The notes below the pieces were generated by a model, which worked only from the letters and a program-made list of their open reading frames with translations, was not told the DNA's origin and ran no database searches. DNA of 64,000 bases from Paracoccus sediminilitoris (lineage in GTDB: Bacteria > Pseudomonadota > Alphaproteobacteria > Rhodobacterales > Rhodobacteraceae), in contig NZ_QJPK01000007.1 in assembly GCF_003259195.1 (NCBI RefSeq), positions 1-64,000 on the forward strand, in the 5' to 3' direction. This document shows, piece after piece, positions 8,815 through 19,204 of the stretch. How positions within the stretch are numbered: position 1 is the stretch's first letter; the number at the start of each line of letters is the position of its first letter. The position numbers and the translations under genes were made by a program.

Positions 8815-9654
8815 GGCTCCAGCCTCATTGAGTCTCAGAGCCAGAAGAGGATTGTTGCTGCGAGAGCTATTGTGGAGAGGAAGGTCTCGGGGCATCGGTT
8901 GTATCGTGTTGCGTCGCGTCTGCAGTCTTTCAGGCGGCCGAACATGATCTTGATCCGGTTGCGTCGTTTGTACCGTCGCCTGTCATGTTTCACGGCTTTC
9001 TTGCGTGACTTTCGACCGGGGATGCAAACCTTTATCCCGTTGTCTTTCAACGCCTGTCGTCGCCAATCGGCATCCTATCCACGATCCCCCAAGAACCAAT
9101 CCGCCTTCGGCAGGCTACTCAGCAGCGCGGCTGCACCGGTGTCATCGCTCACCTGTCCGGCCGACATGAAGACCTGGATCGGGCGGCCTTTCGCATCAGT
9201 GACGGCATGTAACTTCGTGTTCATGCCGCCCTTCGTGCGCCCGATTTGGCGAGCACGCCCCCCTTTTTGACTCGCAGGCTGGAGGCCGTGCGGTGCGCTT
9301 TCAAACAGGTCGCGTCGATGATGATGGTCTTGTGATCGGCGCCTTCGGCGGCCAGGCCCGCCATGATTCGGGCGAAGTCGCCCTTTTCACTCCAGCGTTT
9401 CCAGCGGTTGCAGAGAGTTTTGGCCGGACCATACTCCCCAGGCGCGTCGTACCAACGCAAACCATTGCGATTGATGAAGATTATGCCACGCAGAACCCTT
9501 CGATCGTCAACCCGGGGCTTGCCATGGCTCTTGGAGAAAACGGTTTCAAGCGCTCAATCCGCGCCTCGGCCAGCCAGTAAAGATTGCTCATAGATCAGGT
9601 CTCCTTGCGAAGCCTGAATCACCGCAACGGACTGAAATCAATGGGTCTGGAGCC
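8815..9654 (-). mobile_element. Degenerate IS5-family (IS427-type) element
   Basis: About 840 bases bounded by imperfect inverted repeats: GGCTCCAGCCTCATTGAG on the left (8815-8832) and, read inward from the right (9654-9637), GGCTCCAGACCCATTGAT, 15 of 18 identical. Both ends are flanked by TA (8813-8814 and 9655-9656), the target duplication expected for this group. Size and two-frame transposase fit IS427-type members. The transposase is broken, so the copy is immobile unless helped. Confidence 0.85.
8835..9591 (-). pseudogene. IS427-type transposase, broken
   Basis: Read from 9591 leftward, the protein starts MSNLYWLAEARIERLKPF. One base is then missing near the TTTTCTCC run, and the true frame resumes as SKSHGKPRV and GLRWYDAPGEYGPAKT. 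The usual AAAAAGG slip site of this group (about 9259-9266) joins orfA to orfB: GRTKGGMNTKLHAVTDAKGRPI. In orfB the Tyr of the conserved DRGYDADW motif is a TAG stop (9077-9075). The rest is well kept: KVCIPGRKSRKKAVKHDRRR and NRIKIMFGRLKD. The early frameshift and the nonsense codon make it a pseudogene. Confidence 0.85.
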
Positions 9655-9662
9655 TAGATAAT

Positions 9663-10692
9663 GTCGTGCGTCGGGCGGGGGCCGTCTGCGGAGAATGGAC
9701 TAACTAGGCTTCGGACACATTCAGGTTCAAAGTCGGAACAAGACGGTTGCGGTGAACACGGCTGCGGCCTTCTACGCGCAAGGAGGAAGTCGATGACCTT
9801 CGACTTCATCGAGGTGGAAAAGGCCAGCTTCCCGATCAGCCGGATGTGCCGCGTTCTTGGGGTCAGACAGAGCAGCTTCTCCGCCTAGCAGGACCATCGG
9901 CCTCTCGCCGCCAGCAGCAGGACATGGTTTATTTCGCGCATATCCGCACCGCATTCGCGCTATCGAACGGCACCTATGGCAGCCCGTGCTTGCAACCTGC
10001 AATTTCGTCAGTGAAGACCATGAGATCGGGCTGCATCGCAGGGTGCGGCCAATGCGTGAGAACCGTTTGATCCCGCGGTCCGACGCGGCGCTTCAAGAGC
10101 ACGACGGACAGCGAACATGCCTGTCCCGTCGCGACCAACCTCGTGGCGCAGGACTCCACGGCAGATGGCCCTGACCGGAAATGGGGGGCCGACATCCTTT
10201 ATATTTGGACGGTCGAGGGCTGGCTCCCCCTTGCCATCGTCTTGGACCTGTTGTCGCGACGCGTCGTCGGTTGGGCCACGAGTGATCGCCTGAAGCGTGA
10301 TCTCGTTGCAGAGGCCCTGCGACGCGCCTTGGTGGCTCGCAACCCTGCGTCGGGACTGGTTCGCCATTCCGACCGCGGATCGCAATATTGCTCTGTCAAC
10401 TATCAGGCCCTGCTCCGGAAAAGGGGCATTCTGATCTCGATGAGCGGGCGCGGGAACTGTTAGGACAATGCGATGGTCGAGATGTTCTTCAAGACCCTCA
10501 AGTCCGAGTTCGTTTGACCGGTCATCTGGCAACCCCGCCACCAGGCTAAAAACACCGTCGCCAGATACATCGACGGGTTCCATAACCCCGTCAGGCGATA
10601 TTCATCGCTCGGCTTCCAAACCTTGATCGCCTTCGTGCGAAAGGCCCGGGAACTGAGCTAAACGCTCTCCACAAAAACCGGGCAGGTCCAAT
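9663..10692 (+). mobile_element. Remnant of an IS3-family element
   Basis: Directly beside the IS427-type copy lies most of an IS3-family element. Its right end carries the typical terminal sequence AACCGGGCAGGTCCA near 10677-10691. The left end is not identifiable and only orfB is recognisable, so the left part was probably lost or displaced. The exact left limit is a guess. Confidence 0.6.
9793..10661 (+). pseudogene. IS3-family orfB transposase, broken
   Basis: It starts MTFDFIEVEKASFPISRMC and keeps long stretches of an IS3 orfB integrase: DGPDRKWGADILYIWT (first catalytic Asp), GLVRHSDRGSQYCSV (second Asp) and DNAMVEMFFKTLKSE (Glu). It is interrupted several times: a stop near 9886 where the family has Trp, frameshifts up to about 10140, TAG in place of Tyr in the CYDNAMVE motif (about 10461) and TGA soon after FKTLKSEFV. 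It ends at 10661. It is not functional. Confidence 0.85.
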
Positions 10693-10984
10693 CATATTGC
10701 CGCTTGAAGTCGAAGCGGTCATCGGCACCCTGCGTCTCGACGCATAATTTGTGTCCCTGCCGCGCGTAGATGAGGGTTTGAGCCCGCCGGACGCGGGCGG
10801 GCGGCACCCCGCGCCGGCGCCGATGGATCCCTGCGCATCAGCTTGGCCGGCGCGGTGATCGCCGCCGCGCCGGGCCCGAACCGTGGCAGCGCGCCCTCCG
10901 CAAAATCTTTTCTACCGTATCTTCTGTGCACTGCCATTTCATCCCATCCTGCCGTATGACGGGGGAAACGGCAAAGGACTGACA
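10693..10984. other. Intergenic, no gene seen
   Basis: From the end of the IS3 remnant to the next gene the sequence becomes very GC-rich (10790-10900) with self-complementary stretches such as CCGGCGCGG. Open frames here have the skewed Arg/Pro/Ala composition of non-coding GC-rich DNA. It marks the change from the IS-scarred, lower-GC region to the main chromosomal composition. Confidence 0.4.
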
Positions 10985-11263
10985 ATGCGACCTTATCTTG
11001 CAGCGCTCTGCTCCCTCGTGATCGCGACCGCGTGCACGGTCGGCTCGGGCGCGGTGGTCAAAGGTGTCGGAGCGGACGATCTTCTGAAACTTCGCAAGGG
11101 ACCGGGGCTGGATCATGAGATCATCATCGGTCTTCCCGATGGTACGCGCCTGACCCGGCAGAACTGCGTGACGAATGCCGGAAAGGTCTGGTGCTGGGTG
11201 TACCTGACGGACCGGCCAAGCGTCGCGGGCTATGTCGCTGCGGATTATCTGGCGCATCGCTGA
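10985..11263 (+). CDS. Small exported SH3-domain protein
   Basis: A 92-residue protein. I place the start at ATG 10985, with AAAGGA upstream, because MRPYLAALCSLVIATAC forms a signal sequence ending in a possible but weak lipobox (ATA-C). The rest is a bacterial SH3 domain: DDLLKLRKGPGLDHEIIIGLPDGT, a cysteine pair (QNCVTNAGKVWCWV) and GYVAADYLAHR. It has the same architecture as the SH3 part of the protein at 463-1131. Likely a periplasmic or lipid-anchored envelope protein; partner unknown. Confidence 0.75.
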   Translation: MRPYLAALCSLVIATACTVGSGAVVKGVGADDLLKLRKGPGLDHEIIIGLPDGTRLTRQNCVTNAGKVWCWVYLTDRPSVAGYVAADYLAHR

Positions 11264-11341
11264 GGCGTCGGCAGATCGCCAGGCGACCGGGGCGCGCCTC
11301 AGGTCTGCCCGGCCGTAAAGGATTGCCGCGCCCAGAAGGGT

Positions 11342-12130
11342 TCAACCGCGCGCGTGGGGCGAGATGGCATTCGCCGTGTCCAGCAGCATCGGCAGGATCT
11401 TGCGTCGGATGCGCTCATCGTCCCAGGCATAGGCCGAGACCGAGCATTGCACCGCCGCCAGCGCCCGCCCGTCCGGCCCCATGATCGGCGCGGCAATGCC
11501 GATCTCGTTTAGGATCATCTGATCTCGCGAGATCGCGAAGCCCTGCGCGGCCGCGTCGGCGATGTTTGCGCGGATCTGGTCGCGATCCTGCGTGGTGCGC
11601 GGGGTGAAGACCTTCAGCGGCCAGGTCGTGATGGCAATCTCGCGTTCCTCCTCGGACCAAGTCGAGATCATCGCCCGCCCGACTGATGTCGACAGGGCCG
11701 GCAATCGCCGCCCGATGATCGACGCCGCGAAATAGGTACGGTGGCAGGGCAGGCGCGAGACATAGAGGATGTGATCGCCGGATATTTCTGCAAGGTTGAT
11801 CGTCTCGCCCAGACTGCGCGACAATTCGATCAGCTTGGGCATGGCCGCGCCGACCAGCGGGTCGGACCAGTAATAGGCATAGGCCAGCTCCAGCCAGGCA
11901 TGGGACGGCCGGAAGCGGCGCGTCGCCGGATCCTTGTTCAGCCATCCTTCGACATGCAGCGTGTTGGCAAGGCGCTGGACCGCGCTCTTGTCCATGCCCG
12001 TTCGCTCGGCCAAGGCGCCGAGGCTCATCTCGGTATTGCTCTCGTCAAAGGCGCGCAGCACCCGCAGCCCCTTGGCCAAGGTGCCCACGAAAAGCGAGTC
12101 ACGTTTTTCAGCATCGGCCAATTTCTTCAT
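11342..12130 (-). CDS. IclR-family transcriptional regulator
   Basis: A 262-residue protein with an N-terminal winged helix (VGTLAKGLRVLRAF, GMDKSAVQRLANTL) and a C-terminal IclR effector domain (CHRTYFAASIIGRRLPAL...SVGRAMIS, DQMILNEIGIAAPI). It is transcribed away from the peptide ABC operon, with 111 bases between, and very likely controls it. The gap holds a perfect palindrome (12199-12215). ATG 12130 is preceded by AAGGGG with almost no spacing, so the in-frame TTG 9 bases further on could be the real start. Confidence 0.88.
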   Translation of the reverse strand: MKKLADAEKRDSLFVGTLAKGLRVLRAFDESNTEMSLGALAERTGMDKSAVQRLANTLHVEGWLNKDPATRRFRPSHAWLELAYAYYWSDPLVGAAMPKLIELSRSLGETINLAEISGDHILYVSRLPCHRTYFAASIIGRRLPALSTSVGRAMISTWSEEEREIAITTWPLKVFTPRTTQDRDQIRANIADAAAQGFAISRDQMILNEIGIAAPIMGPDGRALAAVQCSVSAYAWDDERIRRKILPMLLDTANAISPHARG

Positions 12131-12198
12131 CCCCTTCGTGACAGCAGGCTTGACGGATCGTTGATTCGCCTGATTACCTAAGTGCAATTCAATTAAGT

Positions 12199-12215
12199 GT
12201 ATCGCATTGCGATAC
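12199..12215. promoter_or_regulatory. Candidate IclR operator palindrome
   Basis: GTATCGCATTGCGATAC is a perfect 8-bp inverted repeat around a central T. It lies between the divergent IclR gene and the peptide operon, 27 bases before the binding-protein start. Its form (arms around a CGCATTGCG-like core) fits IclR-family operators. A direct repeat TAAGTG (12179 and 12194) lies just beside it. Confidence 0.65.
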
Positions 12216-12241
12216 GACAAATAAGAAAAATCGGGGAGAAG

Positions 12242-13759
12242 ATGATGAAACAAGGTTTTCTGACCGGAACGGTCGCGACGTTGGCCATCCTTGCCGCAGG
12301 CATGGCCCATGCCGACAAATCCGACGACACGCTGCGCGCCGCCTTCACCAAGGAGCTGGAAAGCGTCGACAGCTATTTCAACTCGGCCCGCGAAGGGGTG
12401 GTGCTGCAACGCGCGATCTGGGACGGGCTGATCTATGCCGATCCGCAGACCGGCGAATACAAGGGCAATCTTGCGACCGAATGGAGCTGGATCGACGACA
12501 CCACGTTGGAGCTGAAGCTGCGCGAGGGCGTGAAATTCCACGACGGCAGCGATTTCACCGCCGATGACGTCGTCTATACCGTCGATTTCGTCGCGGATGA
12601 AAGCAACGGCGCCGTCACGCAGCGCAATGTCAACTGGATGGACCACGCCGAGAAGGTCGACGATTACACGGTGCGCATCATCACCAAGGAGCCTTTCCCC
12701 GCGGCGCTGGAATACCTCTCGGGTCCGGTCTCGATCTATCCGTCGGACTACTATGCCCAGGTCGGGCCCTCGGGAATGGGTCTCAAGCCCATCGGCACCG
12801 GCCCCTACAAGGTCGTCAGCGTCGATCCCGGCAAGCACTTCGTGCTGGAGGCGAACAAAGACTATTTCGACGGCCCCAAGGGCAAGCCGCAGATCGGCAA
12901 TATCGATGTGCGCACCATTCCGGACGTGAACACCCAGATCGCCGAGCTGTTCAGCGGCCAGCTGGACCTGATCTGGCAGGTTCCCTCGGATCAGGCCGAA
13001 CGCATGGCCCAGATGGACGGCTTCAACGTCTCGAACGAAAGCACGATGCGGGTGGGCTATCTGGCCATGGATGCCGCCGGTCGATCGGGCGAAGACAACC
13101 CTTTCACCAAGCTCGAGGTGCGCCAGGCCGTCAATCACGCCATCAACCGCGAGGAGCTGGTCAACCAGCTGCTGAAGGGCAAGTCGATCCCGATTCACAC
13201 CGCCTGCTTTCCCAGCCAGTTCGGCTGCGCGCAGGACGTGACCGAATACGAGTACGACCCTGAAAAGGCGCGCGAACTGATGGCCGAGGCGGGCTATCCC
13301 GACGGCTTCACGACCGAGTTCTATGCCTATCGCGACCGTGAATACGCCGAGGCGATCACCAGCTATCTGAACGCCATCGGCATCCGGACCGATTTCAAGA
13401 TGCTGCAATATTCCGCGCTGCGCGACCTGAACATGAAGGGCGAGGTGCCGATCTCGTTCCAGACCTGGGGGTCCTTCTCGGTCAATGACGCCTCGGCCAT
13501 GGTCAGCCAGTACTTCAAGCATGGCGAACTGGACGACGCCCGTGACGATCAGGTCTTGGCCGATCTGGACATCGCCGACAGCTCGACCGATCCCGAGGTA
13601 CGCAAGGAACATTACCGCACGGCCCTGCAGCGGATTGCGGATCAGGCCTATTGGGCGCCGATGTTCTCGTACAACACGAATTATGTCACCACGGACGAGG
13701 TCGCCTATACCCCGACCGCCGACGAGGTCCTGCGCTTCCACGCGATGACCTGGAACTGA
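12242..13759 (+). CDS. Peptide ABC transporter, periplasmic substrate-binding protein (DppA/OppA type)
   Basis: A 505-residue family-5 extracellular solute-binding protein. ATG 12242 follows GGGGAGA. It starts with a signal peptide (cleavage near AHA-DK), then the family pattern: EGVVLQRAIWDGLIY, LREGVKFHDGSDFTADDVVYT and IGTGPYKVVSVDPG. It delivers a peptide-like ligand to the two permeases encoded next. With gamma-glutamyltransferase and a peptidase in the same operon, gamma-glutamyl peptides or glutathione are a reasonable guess for the ligand; the sequence alone does not prove it. Confidence 0.9.
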   Translation: MMKQGFLTGTVATLAILAAGMAHADKSDDTLRAAFTKELESVDSYFNSAREGVVLQRAIWDGLIYADPQTGEYKGNLATEWSWIDDTTLELKLREGVKFHDGSDFTADDVVYTVDFVADESNGAVTQRNVNWMDHAEKVDDYTVRIITKEPFPAALEYLSGPVSIYPSDYYAQVGPSGMGLKPIGTGPYKVVSVDPGKHFVLEANKDYFDGPKGKPQIGNIDVRTIPDVNTQIAELFSGQLDLIWQVPSDQAERMAQMDGFNVSNESTMRVGYLAMDAAGRSGEDNPFTKLEVRQAVNHAINREELVNQLLKGKSIPIHTACFPSQFGCAQDVTEYEYDPEKARELMAEAGYPDGFTTEFYAYRDREYAEAITSYLNAIGIRTDFKMLQYSALRDLNMKGEVPISFQTWGSFSVNDASAMVSQYFKHGELDDARDDQVLADLDIADSSTDPEVRKEHYRTALQRIADQAYWAPMFSYNTNYVTTDEVAYTPTADEVLRFHAMTWN

Positions 13760-13780
13760 GGCCACCAATCCGGCCCGACC

Positions 13781-13802
13781 GGGGCGGCATTCCTGCCGCC
13801 CC
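13781..13802 (+). promoter_or_regulatory. Stem-loop between binding-protein and permease genes
   Basis: GGGGCGGCA (13781-13789) pairs perfectly with TGCCGCCCC (13794-13802) around a 4-base loop. No T-run follows. Such hairpins after an ABC binding-protein gene usually protect its mRNA and reduce read-through, so the binding protein is made in excess over the permeases. Confidence 0.65.
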
Positions 13803-13826
13803 TTCCTGCCCGCAAGGAACCGACCC

Positions 13827-14744
13827 ATGCTTCGCTTCATCCTCAGACGATCGGGCCTGGCGCTGCTTGTCGCGCTGACCGTATCCTTCATCAGCTTCAG
13901 CCTGCTGTTCCTCTCGGGCGATCCGGCCATCGCCATCGCGGGCGAAAGCGCCAATGCGCAGGATGTCGCCGCCATCCGCGAGCTTTACGGCTTCGACCGG
14001 CCCATGCTGGTTCAATACGGCGACTGGCTGTGGAGCGCGCTGCAGCTTGATTTCGGCGACAGTTACTATTTCCGCCTGCCCGTGGCCGATCTGATCGCAG
14101 ATCGTCTGTCGGTCACCATGACGCTTGGCGTTTGCGGCATCCTCTTCGCGCTGCTGACCGCCGTGCCCTTGGGCGTCATTGCCGCGATCCGCCCCAATTC
14201 CATTATCGACCGGATCGCGCTGTTCCTCTCGGTCGCGGGGCAGGCCATGCCCAGCTTCTGGTTCGGGCTGATCCTGATCGTGGTCTTCGCCATCAAGTTC
14301 CGCATCTTGCCCGCATCGGGTGCTGACAGCTGGCGTCATTTCATCCTGCCGACCATCGTGCTGGGCTATTACGCCATGCCTGCCATCATGCGCCTGACCC
14401 GCGCCGGCATGCTCGAGGTACTGTCGGCCGATTACATCCGCACCGCCCGCGCCAAGGGCGCATCCGAGGGCAGGGTGCTGTTCAAGCACGCGCTGCGCAA
14501 CGCGATCATCCCGGTGGTGTCGCTTGCCGCGGTCCAGATGGGCTTCATGCTGGGCGGCTCGATCGTGGTGGAATCGGTCTTCGCGCTGCATGGCGCGGGC
14601 TATCTGGCGTGGGAATCCATCGGGCGCAACGACCTGCCGACGGTGCAGGCGCTGATCCTGGTCTTCGCGCTCTTCTACATCGTCTTCACCTTCCTGTCGG
14701 ACGTGCTGAACGCCTGGCTTGACCCCCGCATGCGGAGCAGCTGA
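13827..14744 (+). CDS. Peptide ABC transporter permease (DppB type)
   Basis: A 305-residue inner-membrane protein with about six membrane segments. The start matches the family (MLRFILRRSGLALLVALTVSFISF) and the EAA loop is clear: DYIRTARAKGASEGRVLFKHALRNAIIP, where it docks on the ATPases. It pairs with the next permease to form the channel. Start ATG 13827 follows AAGGA. Confidence 0.92.
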   Translation: MLRFILRRSGLALLVALTVSFISFSLLFLSGDPAIAIAGESANAQDVAAIRELYGFDRPMLVQYGDWLWSALQLDFGDSYYFRLPVADLIADRLSVTMTLGVCGILFALLTAVPLGVIAAIRPNSIIDRIALFLSVAGQAMPSFWFGLILIVVFAIKFRILPASGADSWRHFILPTIVLGYYAMPAIMRLTRAGMLEVLSADYIRTARAKGASEGRVLFKHALRNAIIPVVSLAAVQMGFMLGGSIVVESVFALHGAGYLAWESIGRNDLPTVQALILVFALFYIVFTFLSDVLNAWLDPRMRSS

Positions 14745-14745
14745 G

Positions 14746-15636
14746 ATGACCGCCATTCCCGATGCCTTCGAGATCGTTGGCCCCACGCCTGCCCAGCAGC
14801 TGCGCAAGCGCATGTTCGGCCATCAGGGCTTCCTGATCGGCGCGGTCATCCTGGTGGTGCTGGTGGCGATCGCGCTTTTGGCGCCCGTCCTGGCCCCCCA
14901 CGACCCCTATGCCCAAAGCTTGGGCGACCGGATGCTGCGCCCGGTCTTCATGGGTGGTACCTGGGACCACCCGCTTGGCACCGACCATCTGGGCCGAGAT
15001 TACCTGTCGCGGCTGATCTACGGCGCGCGGGTCTCGCTGCTGATCGGGGCGGTGGCGGCGGTGATCTCGGGGGTGATCGGCACCGCGCTCGGAGTTGCGG
15101 CCGGGTATTTCGGTGGGCGGGTTGATACGGTGGTGACCTTCCTGATCAACGTGCGCCTTGCCATGCCCGTGGTGCTGGTCGCGCTGGCCGTGGTGGCGAT
15201 CCTCGGCGGGTCGCTGTCGGTTGTGATCGGGGTGCTGGGCCTGTTGCTGTGGGACCGTTTCGCGGTGGTGATGCGGGCCTCGACCTTGCAGATCCGGGGC
15301 CGCGAATTCGTGGCTGCCGCGCGGGCGGTGGGCTGTTCCACCCCGCGCATCCTCTTGTCCGAGATCATGCCGAACATCGTCAACAACCTGATCGTCGTCG
15401 TCACGCTGGAAATGGCCCACGCCATCCTGCTGGAGGCCGCACTGTCCTTTCTGGGCGTCGGCGTCCAGCCCCCCACCCCCAGCTGGGGTCTGATGGTGTC
15501 CGAGGGCAAGAACATGATGCTGTTCGAGCCATGGCTGGTCCTGATCCCCGGCGCGGTGCTGTTCGTGCTGGTGCTGGCCATCAACCTGATGGGCGATGGT
15601 CTGCGCGACGTGACCGCCCCCGAAAACCGCAACTGA
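14746..15636 (+). CDS. Peptide ABC transporter permease (DppC type)
   Basis: A 296-residue second permease. It has the DppC N-terminal segment (one membrane helix before the core, GFLIGAVILVVLVAIALLAPVLAPHDPYAQ) and the motif GTDHLGRDYLSRLIYGARVSL. The EAA loop reads EFVAAARAVGCSTPRILLSEIMPN. ATG 14746 starts one base after the stop codon of the first permease, so the two are translationally coupled. Confidence 0.92.
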   Translation: MTAIPDAFEIVGPTPAQQLRKRMFGHQGFLIGAVILVVLVAIALLAPVLAPHDPYAQSLGDRMLRPVFMGGTWDHPLGTDHLGRDYLSRLIYGARVSLLIGAVAAVISGVIGTALGVAAGYFGGRVDTVVTFLINVRLAMPVVLVALAVVAILGGSLSVVIGVLGLLLWDRFAVVMRASTLQIRGREFVAAARAVGCSTPRILLSEIMPNIVNNLIVVVTLEMAHAILLEAALSFLGVGVQPPTPSWGLMVSEGKNMMLFEPWLVLIPGAVLFVLVLAINLMGDGLRDVTAPENRN

Positions 15637-15646
15637 GAGGCCCCTG

Positions 15647-16641
<995 letters not shown>

Positions 16642-16645
<4 letters not shown>

Positions 16646-17619
16646 GCGACCATCCCGTTCTGGAACTGCGCGACGTCTCGAAGGTCTATACCATCAAGCA
16701 GGGGCTGTTCGGGAAACCGAAACCCCTGCGGGCGCTGAACGACGTGTCGCTGAAGCTGGCCCGTGGCGAGGTGCTGGGCCTTGTGGGTGAATCCGGCTGC
16801 GGCAAGTCCACGCTGGCCAAGATCCTGCTGGGGCTGGAACAGCCCACGACCGGTCAGGTGCTGGTCGACGGGCAGGCGCTTTCAGGCCAGGACCGCATCG
16901 CCCTGTCGCGCCGCATCCAGCCGATCTTCCAGGATCCCTATTCCTCGCTGAACCCGCGCAAGAGCATCGAGGATATCGTCACCCTGCCGCTGCGCGTCCA
17001 TGGCATCGGCGATCACGCCAGCCGGGACCGCGACCTGCGCAGGATGCTGGACATCGTGGGCCTGCCCGCCCGCGTGGCACGCAGCTATCCCAGCCAGATG
17101 TCGGGCGGCCAGCGGCAGCGCGTGGCCATTGCCCGCGCGCTGATCATGAAGCCGGAAATCGTCATCTGCGACGAACCCACCTCGGCGCTCGACGTGTCGG
17201 TGCAGTCGCAGATCCTGAACCTTCTGGCCGACCTGCGCGAGGAACTGGGCCTGACCTATCTGTTCATCAGCCACAATCTGGCCGTGGTCGAGCATCTGGC
17301 GACGCGGGTGGCGGTCATGTATCTGGGCCGCATCGTCGAGGAGGCCGATGTCGCCACCCTGTTCGAGAACGCCCGCCACCCCTATTCGACGGCCCTGCTG
17401 CAATCGGTGCTGACGCCCGATCCGGGGATGGGCGTGCCCGACACGCAACTGGGCGCGGCCTATCCCAACCCGATCTCGCCGCCCTCGGGCTGCGCGTTCC
17501 ATCCACGCTGCGGGCGGGTGATGCCGCATTGCGCCACCATCGCGCCACGACCCGTGCCGACGTCCGATGGCCACGTGGAATGTCACCTCTATGATGCCGA
17601 ACCGGCCCATGCCGTCTGA
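16642..17619 (+). CDS. Peptide ABC transporter ATPase (DppF type)
   Basis: A 325-residue ATPase with Walker A GESGCGKS, Q-loop FQDPYSSLNP, signature MSGGQRQRVAIARAL, Walker B IVICDEPTSALD and H-loop ISHNLAVVEH. The C-terminal part holds the cysteines of the oligopeptide-transporter domain (GCAFHPRCGRVMPHC). It starts within ATGA of the preceding ATPase gene, completing a heterodimeric motor. Confidence 0.93.
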
Positions 17620-17629
17620 AGGACATGCC

Positions 17630-19204
17630 ATGACCTCATCGCTGTCGCGGACGCAGGTGGTCCGCAAGACCGTCATCGCCACGCAGGGCGGCGTCGTCGC
17701 CGCGCAGAATTCCCGCGCCGCCCAAGTTGGCGCCGATGTGCTGGCCGCGGGGGGCAATGCCGTCGATGCGGCCACTGCGGTTTCCTTCGCGATCGGCGTG
17801 CTGGAGCCGTGGATGAGCGGGCCTGCCGGCGGCGGTGCGATGATGCTGTGGCACGCCGATCAGGGCCGCGCCGAGGCGCTGTCCTATGGGATGCGCGCGC
17901 CGCAGGGGCTGGACCCTGCCGATTACCCGCTGGCGGGCACCGGCAAGGCCGGCGATCTCTTCCCGTGGGAGGCGGTCATGGGCGACCGCAACCTGCGCGG
18001 CGCGACGGCAGTGGCCGTGCCCGGCGTCGTGGACGGCATCGGGCAGGCGCATGCCCGCCATGGCCGCATGCCCTGGGCCGAGCTTCTGGCACAGGCCATC
18101 GCGCTGGCGCGGCAGGGCCTGCCCATCGACTGGTATGCCTCGCTGATGATCGCATCGGCCACGCGCAACCTGTCGGCCGACCCCGATGCGGCGGCGATGT
18201 TCCTTGAAGACGGCCAATGGCCCATGATCGCGGGCTGGACCAGCACCGCTTCGCGCAGCCTGTCGCTGGACGGCATGGCCGCGACCTTGGACCAGCTGGC
18301 CCGGAAGGGCGCGCGCGATTTCTATGACGGAGAGATCGGCGCGGCGCTGGCCGCCGACATGCAGGCCAAGGGCGGCTGCCTGAGCCATGAGGACCTGCGC
18401 AAATACCGGGCGCAGTTTCAGGACCCGCTGTCCTTCGCGCGTGGGTCGGCGCAGTTCCACGTCACGCCCCGGCTGACGGCGGGGCCCACCTTCCGCGACG
18501 TGCTGGCCGCCCTGCCGCCGCTGTCGGGCAGGCCCGGCCCGGATGCCTTCGTGGCCTATGCCGAGGCGCTTCAGTCGGCCTATGCCCGTCGTCTGGCGGG
18601 AATGGGCGATGATGGCGAAAGCCCCGACCAACCCGGATGCACGACACATTTTTCGATCGTGGACGCGGAGGGCAACATGGTCGCGATGACCCAGACCCTG
18701 CTGTCGGCCTTTGGTGCCCATGTCGTGTCGCCCTCGACGGGGCTGCTGATGAACAACGGCATCATGTGGTTCGACCCGGTTCCGGGCCGCCCCAACTCTC
18801 TGGCGCCCGGTCGCGACTGCCTGATGAACGTCTGCCCCGTGATCGGGGAGGACGGCCCCCGCCGCTTCGCCTTCGGGGCCTCGGGCGGGCGCAAGATCGT
18901 GGGGGCGGTGGCGCAGCTGTCCTCATTCGTGACCGATTTCGACATGGATCTGGAGACGGCCTTCCACCACGGACGCATCGACGTGTCGGGCGGCGACACG
19001 GTCACCGCGGACGCGATGCTGCCCGATACCGTCCATGACGCACTGTCGGCCCGCTTCGACGCAAGGCGCTTCCCGCGCACGGTCTTCCCCTATGCCTTTG
19101 CCTGTCCCGCGGGTGTCATGCGCGACGGAACGCGCAACACCGGCTGCACCGAGATCATGTCGCCCTGGGGCGATGCCATTGCCGAACCAAGGAGCTTTCC
19201 ATGA
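17630..19204 (+). CDS. ggt: Gamma-glutamyltransferase, apparently cytoplasmic
   Basis: A 524-residue protein of the gamma-glutamyltransferase family, which hydrolyses or transfers the gamma-glutamyl group of glutathione and related peptides. The N-terminal part shows [13 protein letters not shown] and [13 protein letters not shown]. The self-cleavage nucleophile is the first Thr of [21 protein letters not shown], which would become the N-terminus of the small subunit. Substrate-pocket residues follow ([16 protein letters not shown]). No signal peptide is visible, so it should act in the cytoplasm on peptides brought in by the transporter encoded upstream. It starts 10 bases after the ATPase gene and overlaps the peptidase gene by ATGA. 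Confidence 0.88.
   Translation: MTSSLSRTQVVRKTVIATQGGVVAAQNSRAAQVGADVLAAGGNAVDAATAVSFAIGVLEPWMSGPAGGGAMMLWHADQGRAEALSYGMRAPQGLDPADYPLAGTGKAGDLFPWEAVMGDRNLRGATAVAVPGVVDGIGQAHARHGRMPWAELLAQAIALARQGLPIDWYASLMIASATRNLSADPDAAAMFLEDGQWPMIAGWTSTASRSLSLDGMAATLDQLARKGARDFYDGEIGAALAADMQAKGGCLSHEDLRKYRAQFQDPLSFARGSAQFHVTPRLTAGPTFRDVLAALPPLSGRPGPDAFVAYAEALQSAYARRLAGMGDDGESPDQPGCTTHFSIVDAEGNMVAMTQTLLSAFGAHVVSPSTGLLMNNGIMWFDPVPGRPNSLAPGRDCLMNVCPVIGEDGPRRFAFGASGGRKIVGAVAQLSSFVTDFDMDLETAFHHGRIDVSGGDTVTADAMLPDTVHDALSARFDARRFPRTVFPYAFACPAGVMRDGTRNTGCTEIMSPWGDAIAEPRSFP

Noticed and set aside
8409..8828. A 139-codon minus-strand frame next to the IS427 element
   Set aside because: It starts inside the IS inverted repeat, so its beginning cannot be original, and no family is recognised.
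11342..13975. A very long minus-strand frame (877 codons) upstream-extending the IclR gene
   Set aside because: Everything before 12130 is the antisense of the binding-protein gene and has the His/Gln/Asp-rich composition of a shadow frame. Only the last 262 codons are the IclR protein.
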